9,023 nucleotides of DNA. Source: Anaerolineae bacterium (lineage in GTDB: Bacteria; Chloroflexota; Anaerolineae; JACIWP01). Below the pieces are notes generated by a model that was given only the letters and a program-made list of their open reading frames with translations, was not told the origin of the DNA and made no database searches. Both the position numbers and the translations under genes were made by a program. Location of the stretch: the NCBI GenBank assembly GCA_014360855.1, contig JACIWP010000119.1:1-9023 (forward strand), given 5' to 3'. Position 1 is the first letter of the stretch, and the number at the start of each line of letters is the position of its first letter. This document shows positions 1 to 5,931 of this stretch, piece after piece.

Positions 1-7
1 TATGACA

Positions 8-44
8 ACGCCCTGGTCAAGCCATCTCTGGCTCGCCAGGGCGT
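8..44. other. Hairpin-forming inverted repeat at left edge
   Basis: ACGCCCTGG (8-16) and CCAGGGCGT (36-44) are perfect 9-bp complements. A second small stem, AGCC (20-23) with GGCT (30-33), lies inside them. There is no T-run on either side, so this is not a textbook intrinsic terminator. It could be the end of a gene lying left of the window or an RNA structure. Its role is unknown. Confidence 0.45.
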
Positions 45-94
45 GCATCTCTGCCTCTGTGGAGGAGCTCCTCAGCCCCTCGCCTCCCTGCGGG

Positions 95-133
95 TAAATA
101 AAAAGGCCAGCTCCAGAATTTTCTGGGCTGGCC
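95..133 (-). terminator. Intrinsic terminator, minus strand
   Basis: GGCCAGC (105-111) pairs with GCTGGCC (127-133). CCAGAA (113-118) pairs with TTCTGG (121-126), with one unpaired base between the two helices. Read on the minus strand, the 13-bp GC-rich stem is followed directly by TTTTTATTTA (104-95), a classic U-tract. This is the most convincing terminator in the window. It lies about 250 nt beyond the parB stop, so it either ends a long parAB 3' tail or ends a separate small transcript from 166-321. Confidence 0.82.
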
Positions 134-165
134 GGCACGCGTCCGGAATTATGGCAGACGCGACA

Positions 166-321
166 CTAGCCAGGCCCGCCGGCCTGCTTCTTCGACTCCT
201 TCTTGGCGTTGTACTGCAGGGTAATGCAGTAACTCATCGCGTCCGCCGTTTCCATTGCTTGGGTTGTGACAGTGTATTTACCACAGCCTCCGAATCTTGT
301 CAAATAGGGCTTTTCGGGCAT
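166..321 (-). CDS. Possible small protein, 51 aa, unknown function
   Basis: An open frame runs from ATG at 321 to TAG at 166 on the minus strand, between parB and the terminator at 95-133. The peptide starts MPEKPYLTRF and ends with a Lys-rich, Gly-rich tail (KKESKKQAGGPG). It has two cysteines (residues 13 and 32) and no signal peptide or membrane segment. I do not recognise a family. In favour: it sits in an otherwise empty same-strand gap and is followed 33 nt later by a strong terminator. Against: no Shine-Dalgarno site precedes the ATG, codon third positions in its first half are less GC-rich than in the neighbours, and it is short. Shorter forms could start at ATG 255 or ATG 237. It may instead be part of a non-coding transcript. 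Confidence 0.4.
   Translation of the reverse strand: MPEKPYLTRFGGCGKYTVTTQAMETADAMSYCITLQYNAKKESKKQAGGPG
275..303 (-). promoter_or_regulatory. Candidate promoter inside small ORF
   Basis: On the minus strand a perfect TTGACA -35 box (303-298) is followed after exactly 17 bp by TAAATA (280-275), a 3/6 match to the -10 consensus. Transcription would begin near 268 and run into the terminator at 95-133, giving an RNA of about 170 nt. The -10 box is weak and the site lies within the possible small coding frame, so it may be chance. Confidence 0.35.
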
Positions 322-331
322 ACAAACAGGA

Positions 332-356
332 GACAGCTACCCGCCAGGTGGCTGTC
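332..356. other. Hairpin between parB and small ORF
   Basis: GACAGC (332-337) pairs with GCTGTC (351-356), extended inward by a T-G wobble and three Watson-Crick pairs around a 5-nt loop. The stem is 10 bp read as plus-strand RNA; the minus-strand version has one C-A mismatch. On the minus strand it lies 28 nt past the parB stop and is followed by TCCTGTTTGT, a poor U-tract. It could be a weak parB terminator or attenuator, or it could protect the mRNA 3' end. Confidence 0.45.
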
Positions 357-384
357 ACCGCAGGTTCAGCAAGTTGTTCCATTG

Positions 385-1260
385 CTACCGCCGGCGCGCC
401 ACAATGGCGTCATACAGCGCCTGTAGTTCCTCTTCCGAGTAGAAATGAATCACCAGCTTGCCACCCCGCCGGCTCCGCATAAGCTGGACACGGGTTCCCA
501 GAGCGCTCTCAAACTCCGCTTCCAGGGCACGCGTCTCCGGCGACTGCTTCTCCTCCGCTGTGGGGGTATTCTTGGGCGCCTTTTCCAACAGCCGGCGCAC
601 CAGCTCCTCGGTCTGCCGCACGCTCAGCGCCCGGCTGATAATCAGGTTCATGGTCTGCACCTGCAGGGCCTCGTTCTCCAGCGAGAGCAGGGCGCGTGCA
701 TGCCCTTCCGAAATCCGCCCATCCGCCAGCGCCTCCTGCACCTTCGCCGGCAGACGCAGTAACCGCAGGGCATTGGTGACCGCCACGCGGCTCTTGCCCA
801 CCCGTTCCGCCACCTGTTCCTGCGTCAGCCCGAATTCCTCGATAAGCTGATGATAGGCATGGGCCTCCTCCAGCGGGTTCAGGTCGGCACGCTGGATGTT
901 CTCCACCAGCGCCAGCTCCAACATCTGCTGAGGAGTCGCTTCCTTGACGATGGCCGGCACAGTGGTCAGCCCGGCCAGCTTGGCGGCCTGCCAACGCCGC
1001 TCGCCGGCGATGAGCACATACGGCGCATCCGCCAGGGGATCATCCGAGCGGGTGACGATGAGCGGTTGGATGACGCCGTGCTCGCGAATGGAGCCGGCCA
1101 GTTCCTCCAGCGATTCCGGCGGGATAGCACTGCGGGGTTGATGCGGGTTGGGAGCGATCAGCTCCACCGGGATGTGTTCCACCATCCCTTCCGCGGCCGA
1201 TGGTGTGGAGGGTATTAACGCGCCTAATCCCTTGCCCAGTCCGCGCTTCGGCTGTGCCAC
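385..1260 (-). CDS. parB: Chromosome-partitioning protein ParB (Spo0J family)
   Basis: Site-specific DNA-binding CTPase clamp that loads at parS and works with ParA in origin or plasmid segregation. The protein is 291 aa from the chosen GTG start, normal for chromosomal ParB. The N-terminus has the ParA-interacting RGLGKGLGALI stretch. The ParB/Srx N-domain carries the GERRWQAAKLAG box (about residues 86-97) and ENIQR (120-124), part of the CTP pocket. The parS-reading helix-turn-helix follows at about 146-167, and a C-terminal dimerisation segment ends the chain. Start choice: an ATG at 1284 overlaps the parA stop (ATGA) but has no Shine-Dalgarno site. GTG 1260 has an excellent one and gives the typical MAQPKRGLGKG start. 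The gene lies 20 nt after parA in the same operon. No perfect parS site was found in the window. Confidence 0.95.
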   Translation of the reverse strand: MAQPKRGLGKGLGALIPSTPSAAEGMVEHIPVELIAPNPHQPRSAIPPESLEELAGSIREHGVIQPLIVTRSDDPLADAPYVLIAGERRWQAAKLAGLTTVPAIVKEATPQQMLELALVENIQRADLNPLEEAHAYHQLIEEFGLTQEQVAERVGKSRVAVTNALRLLRLPAKVQEALADGRISEGHARALLSLENEALQVQTMNLIISRALSVRQTEELVRRLLEKAPKNTPTAEEKQSPETRALEAEFESALGTRVQLMRSRRGGKLVIHFYSEEELQALYDAIVARRR

Positions 1261-1264
1261 CCTT

Positions 1265-1274
1265 CCCTCCTCCT
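1265..1274 (-). promoter_or_regulatory. Strong ribosome-binding site that sets the parB start
   Basis: On the minus strand AGGAGGAGGG lies just before GTG 1260, the second AGGAGG copy ending 6 nt upstream of it. The upstream ATG at 1284 is preceded only by CACGCCGGC. This favours GTG 1260 as the parB start over the ATG that overlaps parA. Confidence 0.7.
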
Positions 1275-1280
1275 GCGCCT

Positions 1281-2054
1281 TCATGCCGGCGTGGTGTCGC
1301 GCAGTAATTCTCGCGCCAGCGACTCATAGGCGGCGGCGCCGGCAGAATGCGGGGCGTAATTCAAAATCGGCATGCCGTAGCTGGGCGCCTCGCTCAACCG
1401 CACACTGCGCGGGATGATGGTGGCGAAGACGCGCCGGCCAAAATATTTCCGCACCTCATCCACCACCTGCTGGGACAACCGCGTGCGCGAATCGTACATG
1501 GTCATCAGCACCCCATGCACCCGCAGACCCGGGTTCAGCGTGCGCCGCACCAGCTCAATGGTCTGCAGTAACTGTGTCAGCCCTTCCAGCGCTAGAAACT
1601 CGCACTGCACCGGGATGATCACCCCGTGCCGGGCCGCGGTCAGCGCGTTCACCGTCAGCAGTCCCAGGCTGGGCGGACAGTCTATCAGGATGAAGTCATA
1701 GCGCGGCAGGATATCCTCCAGCGCATGGCTGAGCAGGCGCTCGCGGTCCGGCACCGCGACAAGCTCCACCTCGGCGCCGGCCAGCGCCGGCGCGGACGGC
1801 GCCAGGTCCAACCGCACCTGCCCGGTGAGCTGGATGATCTCCGCCATGTCCATCTGTCCCAGCAGGACATCATAGATGGAGTGCTGTAGGCGGTTCTTGT
1901 CCACCCCCAGACTGCTGGTGGCGTTCGCCTGTGGGTCAATATCCACGAGGAGCACACGCTGGCCGGCGGCGGCCAGATATGCCCCCAGGTTCACGGCCGT
2001 GGTGGTCTTCCCCACCCCGCCCTTTTGATTGGCAAACGCGAAGACCTTCGCCAT
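1281..2054 (-). CDS. parA: Chromosome-partitioning ATPase ParA (Soj family)
   Basis: Walker-type ATPase that binds DNA non-specifically as an ATP dimer and is stimulated by ParB, driving segregation of parS-bearing DNA. The 257-residue protein begins MAKVFAFANQ. The deviant Walker A motif KGGVGKTTT is at 11-19 with the signature lysine K11. DIDPQAN (38-44) and the Walker B LIDCPPS (123-129) follow, and SEAPSYG lies near 221-227. It lacks the extra N-terminal HTH domain of plasmid type Ia ParA, so it is the short chromosomal/Soj type. The frame stays open upstream to 2186, but residues upstream of ATG 2054 do not resemble the family and would cover the promoter at 2095-2123, so ATG 2054 is chosen. 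The stop overlaps a possible parB ATG. Confidence 0.95.
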   Translation of the reverse strand: MAKVFAFANQKGGVGKTTTAVNLGAYLAAAGQRVLLVDIDPQANATSSLGVDKNRLQHSIYDVLLGQMDMAEIIQLTGQVRLDLAPSAPALAGAEVELVAVPDRERLLSHALEDILPRYDFILIDCPPSLGLLTVNALTAARHGVIIPVQCEFLALEGLTQLLQTIELVRRTLNPGLRVHGVLMTMYDSRTRLSQQVVDEVRKYFGRRVFATIIPRSVRLSEAPSYGMPILNYAPHSAGAAAYESLARELLRDTTPA

Positions 2055-2094
2055 AGTTCCGCCGTGAGGGAAGAAGGATACGAGCATCAACCGT

Positions 2095-2123
2095 ATTGTA
2101 GCACAGCCGGCCCGCATGGTCAA
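2095..2123 (-). promoter_or_regulatory. Sigma70-type promoter of parAB
   Basis: On the minus strand TTGACC (2123-2118) and TACAAT (2100-2095) are separated by exactly 17 bp; each hexamer matches the consensus at 5 of 6 positions. Transcription would start near 2088, leaving a leader of about 34 nt before the parA ATG at 2054. This is the best promoter in the window. Confidence 0.75.
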
Positions 2124-2177
2124 AGCCGGTGTGCCCTCCCCGCCAAGTTCTACCAGGGGATTACCGTTCAGAGAAAT

Positions 2178-2218
2178 TTGACACAATCCAAGATTGATGG
2201 TAGTTTATATTTGATAAT
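2178..2218 (+). promoter_or_regulatory. Candidate promoter of the GntR gene
   Basis: A perfect TTGACA -35 box lies at 2178-2183 in an AT-rich stretch unusual for this DNA. The -10 box is uncertain: TAGTTT (2201-2206) has ideal 17-bp spacing but is weak, while TATATT (2206-2211) and GATAAT (2213-2218) look better but are too far away. Any of these places the transcript start near 2213-2225, upstream of the chosen ATG 2262. Confidence 0.5.
2184..2196 (+). promoter_or_regulatory. Candidate operator, small inverted repeat
   Basis: CAATC (2184-2188) and GATTG (2192-2196) form a perfect inverted repeat around a 3-bp centre, directly after the TTGACA box. GntR/FCD regulators often bind short palindromes and commonly repress their own promoter, so this is a reasonable autoregulatory site. 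The arms are only 5 bp and could be chance. Confidence 0.3.
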
Positions 2219-2251
2219 GTCTGTTGTCCCCGAGTCCGGGCCGGCACAAGC

Positions 2252-2259
2252 GAGGAAAG
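2252..2259 (+). promoter_or_regulatory. Ribosome-binding site that sets the GntR start
   Basis: GAGGAAAG at 2252-2259 places GAGGA 5 nt before ATG 2262. The alternative in-frame ATG at 2217 lies inside the promoter region and lacks such a site, so 2262 is preferred. Confidence 0.65.
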
Positions 2260-2261
2260 AT

Positions 2262-2939
2262 ATGCAAAAATTAGAAGATTGGGGAGCTCCTACCTATCGC
2301 ACCCTTCAGGAGCTGGTTGCTGACCGCATTCGCGAGGCCATCCTGCGCGGCTGGCTCAAACCCGGCCAGCGCCTCGACCAGGCGGAAATCGCAGAACGCT
2401 TCCAGGTCAGCCGCATGCCCGTGCGCGAGGCCCTGCGCACGCTGGAAGCAGAGGGGCTGGTGCGCTTCCTGCCCCACAAGGGCGTAGAAGTCTGCGACCT
2501 CTCCGTGGAGGAGATCGAGGAAATCTACCAGATCCGCTGTGTCCTGGAGTCTATGGCGATCCGTCTGGCCATCCCAAAGATGACCCCGGAAATGCTGGAA
2601 AATCTCAAGGCCCTGGTCAACGAGATGGAAGAGGTGATAGACGACCCTCTCGCCTGGACCACGCTCAATCACCGCTTCCATTCGGAACTGTATGCCATCT
2701 CCGGCCGGCCGCGCCTCCTCGGCATTATCGACAGCCTGCGCAACACGGTCCAACCCTACCTGGTCAGCGATATCTCCCATCCCCAGCGAGCACGCCGGGC
2801 CATTCAGGAGCACCGCGCCATCCTGGAGGCCTGCGAGCGCGGCGATGCCAATGCAGCCTCTGATCTGATCGTCGCACATTTACAGCATGTCTGCGAAAGT
2901 CTGGTGCATAACCGCAAACTGCGCCAGGAATCCAAATAA
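2262..2939 (+). CDS. GntR-family transcriptional regulator, FadR/FCD subfamily
   Basis: Cytoplasmic DNA-binding regulator of 225 aa, the usual FCD-GntR length. Residues about 12-75 are the winged helix-turn-helix, with AEIAERFQVSRMPVREALR (41-59) as the recognition region and a wing ending LPHKGVEV. Residues about 85-215 are the all-helical FCD ligand domain. The usual FCD metal or ligand histidines appear to be present: N136/H140 in NHRFH, H184 in EHRAI and H206 in AHLQH. Family members typically sense small carboxylates or amino-acid-like metabolites and repress catabolic genes. The gene diverges from parA and converges on the catabolic operon, so it is a reasonable candidate regulator of that operon (inference; the operon promoter is outside the window). 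The frame is open upstream to 2025, but ATG 2262 is favoured by its ribosome-binding site. Confidence 0.92.
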   Translation: MQKLEDWGAPTYRTLQELVADRIREAILRGWLKPGQRLDQAEIAERFQVSRMPVREALRTLEAEGLVRFLPHKGVEVCDLSVEEIEEIYQIRCVLESMAIRLAIPKMTPEMLENLKALVNEMEEVIDDPLAWTTLNHRFHSELYAISGRPRLLGIIDSLRNTVQPYLVSDISHPQRARRAIQEHRAILEACERGDANAASDLIVAHLQHVCESLVHNRKLRQESK

Positions 2940-2962
2940 TCCATCGTCCTCACGAGCAAGGG

Positions 2963-2996
2963 AAACGGGGCTGTGACCCTTACCACAGCCCCGTTT
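2963..2996. terminator. Bidirectional terminator between convergent genes
   Basis: A perfect 13-bp inverted repeat, AAACGGGGCTGTG (2963-2975) and CACAGCCCCGTTT (2984-2996), has an 8-nt loop. It sits 23 nt after the GntR stop and about 20 nt after the end of the opposing amidohydrolase gene. The T-runs are short (TTTGCTC rightwards, TTTCCCTT leftwards), but stem strength and position fit a shared terminator. Confidence 0.85.
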
Positions 2997-3017
2997 GCTC
3001 ATCTCATGACAGCGACA

Positions 3018-4324
3018 TCACCCGCCGGCGCCCAGCCGGGGGATAAACCGCCCGTACCCCGGCTCGCCAACCGGCCGGCCGTCCTCCGCCACCACGGTCC
3101 CCCGCACCAGGGTCATCACCACCTTACCCTGCACCTCCATCCCATCGTACGGCGTCCACTGGCACTTGGACACCACGCTGTCATTGGACAACACCTCGCG
3201 TGCCGACATGTCCACCAGTAGAATGTCGGCGTCGGCGCCGGGCAGGAGGGTCCCCTTGCGCGGATAGAGGCCGTAGAGCTTGGCCGGCGTCTCCGACAAC
3301 GCCTGCACCACCCGTTCCAGGCTGACCTTGCCCTGGTTGACGCCGTTGAGCATCAGGCGCACCGTGGTCTCGATGCCGGGGATGCCGTAGGGCGCTTTCC
3401 AGATATCGTCCAGGCCGGCGGCCTTCTCCTCCTTCGGATAGGGACAGTGGTCGGTGCTGATGATGTCCACATGTCCCAGCTCCAGCTCAGCCACGGCCCT
3501 TTGCGCGCCAGGTCCTCCTTGGTGAGGTAGAAGTACTGGGGACAGCTTTCCGCATAGATTTTGGCGCCGGCGCAGCGCGCCTCCTGGATAATTCTCAGCG
3601 ACTCGCACAGGCTGACATGGGCGAACACGATGCGCGCCCCAATTTCCTTGGCCAGCGCCACCGCACTGGAAATGGCCAGCAGTTCCGTCTCGGGCGGCCG
3701 CCAGTCCGCCACCACCAGGTAATCCTTGCGCCCAGACTCCCGCAGTTTCTTCTCATTGACCTTCAACAGCGTATCTTCCTCAGCGTGAATCAGGGTGATG
3801 CCGTTGAAGGTCTTCAGCGTGCGGAACAGCTCCTGAAGCATGCCGGGATACATGGGGGTGACGCCGTGCAGTTCGCAGGTGAAGGTCTTGAAGGCGACGG
3901 CCCCCATGTCCCACATGCCCCTCAGCTCATGCAGGTTGTCCGGCACCGCACCGCCCATGAAGGCAAAATCCACCACCGCCTTTTTGGCCCAGTAATCCCG
4001 CTTCTCGGCAAAGATCTTGGCGTTCAGCACCGGCGGTTCCGTGCGGTGGTGCTCGATGACCGTAGTAGCGCCCCCGACGGCCGCGGCGGCCGTGCCCGTG
4101 GTGCAATCCTCACGCTCCGTGTGGCCAGGGTCCATCATGTGGACATGGCCATCCACCGCGCCGGGCAGGACCAGCAGGCCGCCGGCGTCAATCTCTCGCT
4201 TCCCAGTGACCCCATCGAACTTCCCCAGCGCGGCGATGCGCCCATCCTGTACATACACGTCGGCCGGGAACCTTCCCTGGGGCAGGGCGACTGTACCGCC
4301 TCGAATGACCAGGTCCACTTTCAT
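3018..4324 (-). pseudogene. Cyclic amidohydrolase (allantoinase/hydantoinase-like), internally deleted and frameshifted
   Basis: Metal-dependent amidohydrolase-superfamily enzyme that would open a cyclic amide or ureide ring. From ATG 4324 (AAGGAG 8 nt upstream; 4-bp ATGA overlap with the nitrilase gene) the first frame shows GHVH (H60, H62), DPGHTERED, the expected metal-bridging lysine K146 (GAVAFKTF), and H180 and H236. It runs well to about residue 277 (TKEDLARKGP, near 3494) and then turns to nonsense, closing at 3353. Homology resumes in another frame near 3490 (ELGHVDIISTDHCPY, with the metal-ligand Asp) and continues to TGA at 3018. The piece expected between, with K-C-x-P-P-[IL]-R, is absent. 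The DPGxTE signature is closer to allantoinase and dihydroorotase than to dihydropyrimidinase. Joined, the pieces make about 434 residues against 450-460 usual. A true pseudogene and a sequence or assembly error are both possible. Confidence 0.85.
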
Positions 4325-5916
4325 CGGATCAGCTCCTTGTACGTCTCTGGCCGGCGTCCCCACACCACATGGGTGCTGGGAGCCATTTCCTTATACCTTG
4401 CCGTTACCCAGGCCACCTGGCCGGCGATAACCTGCTCCACATCCGGCAGAGCCGCCGCCAGGAAGGCGCCGGCGGGATTGACCAGCGCGGTGCCCTGCCC
4501 GAACGCCGCGCCCAACGCCAGATAGACCTTGCTTTCATCTGCCCGGGCGCGGGCCAGCAGACGCAGGGGCAGGTCTGTCCGGCCGGCCTGCCAGATGACC
4601 ACATCCGCCCCGCCCAGCATCAGACAGCGCGGCACTTCGGGGAGCACGGCCTCTTGGTCCAGCATGAAGCCCAGCCGGCCAAAGCGCGTCTCGAACACCG
4701 ACAGGGACTCGCCGGCGGCGTAGCCACTGCCATCGGTGTGCACCTTCCGGTACTTCCCGACCAGACTGCCCTTATCCCACAACATAGCAGTGCGGTAGCG
4801 TGCTCCGCCGGCATATTCCTCCACCACTCCTGCCAGGCCGCACCCCACTTGGGCGGAGATCTCCGCCAGGCGCGCCTGGAACAGGGCCGCCTTCTCCGGG
4901 TTCTCGGCCGCCTCCGCCGGCAGTTCCCCGGGAAGTATCACCAAGCGGGCATCCTGCCGCACGGCGGTATCGGTCAGCTCCGCGGCGTGCTGGAGATACG
5001 CCTCCATTGACCGGTCCGCATGCATCTGGACCAGCGCCACCCGCACGACGGTCTCCTCCGGTACCACCGCCTCTTTGAGGATCCGGGCGATGGGCAGGGA
5101 ACCCGTCGGTGCGGCGATGAGTTCATACGCGCGCGGATGGCGCGCCGCCGGCAGGGCCGGCCCGCCGGCCAGCTCGATCTCACACTCGACAATCTCCTCC
5201 CGATCTGGGCTGGCCTGGGCATGTTTCTTGCCATCCGGCCCAATCACACAGCTCCCTCCGCAGTACAGCACCGAGCTGGCCTCCAGTCCCACTTTGTTCG
5301 CCACCAGGAGCCAGATGCCGTTTTCCATAGCCCGCGCCGGCAGCATGTACTCGAGTTGGGGATTGGATAACGTTGCCCTATCACCCCCGCCCGAGACCAG
5401 CGCAGTCACATCGACGATCATCTGTGCCCCGCGAAGGGCCATGACGCGAGCGATTTCGGGCATGCGGCCGTCGGCGCACACCATCAGCCCAATGCGACCC
5501 AGGGCGGTATCGAAGACCGGGTACGTAGTGCCGCCGGCGAACCAGCAACGGTCGAAATGCCACAGGAAGCTCTTGGCTGTCATCCCGATGATCTGGCCAT
5601 CGGGCCCCCACAGCACGGCCGCATTACGGGGCATCTCGCCGGCCCCGCCGGGCTGAACGATGCCGGCGACGATATGTGCCCGATACTGGCGCGCCTTCTC
5701 GCCGAACAGCGCCACCAGCTCGGACCAGGGGCGCAGAGGGGCCTCCTGGTACTCCCGCAGGCCTCGCAGGTAGTACGCCGGATAGGTACTCTCCGGCAGT
5801 ACGATAAGGTCCGGCCCCCTGCGCCCGGCCTCATCCACCATCTCCAGGGCATGGCGGAGACCTTCCTCCGCCTGTTCCAGATCGTTACACTGCAGTTGCA
5901 ACAGCGCGATGCGCAA
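4321..5916 (-). CDS. Tandem nitrilase-superfamily (carbon-nitrogen hydrolase) protein
   Basis: A 531-residue protein with two consecutive CN-hydrolase domains, about twice the usual 270-300 aa. Domain 1 (about 1-270) has the complete catalytic set: E42 in LPEST, K115 in GMTAKS and C147 in LMVCADGRMPE. Domain 2 (about 290-520) keeps E331 (LPGELP) and K391 (GKYRKVH), but the nucleophile position reads GFMLDQEAVLPE (near 417-427) with no cysteine, so it is probably inactive. The family hydrolyses amides, N-carbamoyl compounds or nitriles. Next to a hydantoinase-like gene, an N-carbamoylase, ureidopropionase or amidase role is likely. The start is TTG 5916, supported by AAGGAGG 5 nt upstream, 15 nt after the SDR stop. 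Its last codons carry the ribosome-binding site of the amidohydrolase gene, which it overlaps by 4 bp. No signal peptide is seen. Confidence 0.9.
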   Translation of the reverse strand: MRIALLQLQCNDLEQAEEGLRHALEMVDEAGRRGPDLIVLPESTYPAYYLRGLREYQEAPLRPWSELVALFGEKARQYRAHIVAGIVQPGGAGEMPRNAAVLWGPDGQIIGMTAKSFLWHFDRCWFAGGTTYPVFDTALGRIGLMVCADGRMPEIARVMALRGAQMIVDVTALVSGGGDRATLSNPQLEYMLPARAMENGIWLLVANKVGLEASSVLYCGGSCVIGPDGKKHAQASPDREEIVECEIELAGGPALPAARHPRAYELIAAPTGSLPIARILKEAVVPEETVVRVALVQMHADRSMEAYLQHAAELTDTAVRQDARLVILPGELPAEAAENPEKAALFQARLAEISAQVGCGLAGVVEEYAGGARYRTAMLWDKGSLVGKYRKVHTDGSGYAAGESLSVFETRFGRLGFMLDQEAVLPEVPRCLMLGGADVVIWQAGRTDLPLRLLARARADESKVYLALGAAFGQGTALVNPAGAFLAAALPDVEQVIAGQVAWVTARYKEMAPSTHVVWGRRPETYKELIR

Positions 5917-5921
5917 GATAA

Positions 5922-5928
5922 CCTCCTT
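5922..5928 (-). promoter_or_regulatory. Near-perfect Shine-Dalgarno site before a TTG start
   Basis: AAGGAGG (5928-5922 on the minus strand) lies 5 nt before TTG 5916 and within the 15-nt gap after the SDR stop. It decides the rare TTG start of the tandem nitrilase gene. Confidence 0.75.
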
Positions 5929-5931
5929 CGA

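Noticed and set aside
62..73. Perfect 12-bp palindrome GAGGAGCTCCTC
   Set aside because: About two 12-bp palindromes are expected by chance in 9 kb. No flanking structure or function was seen.
43..426. 127-codon plus-strand frame at the left end
   Set aside because: It runs through three hairpins and across the parB 3' end, has no ribosome-binding site and has no recognisable domain.
3490..3505. Programmed -1 frameshift in the amidohydrolase
   Set aside because: The shift direction would fit, but no X-XXY-YYZ slippery heptamer lies in frame. A conserved protein block is missing, which frameshifting would not explain.
3617..4525. 302-codon plus-strand frame opposite the amidohydrolase and nitrilase genes
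   Set aside because: Shadow of minus-strand genes with intact family motifs. Its sequence is compositionally skewed (H, R, Q, P rich) and unlike any family.
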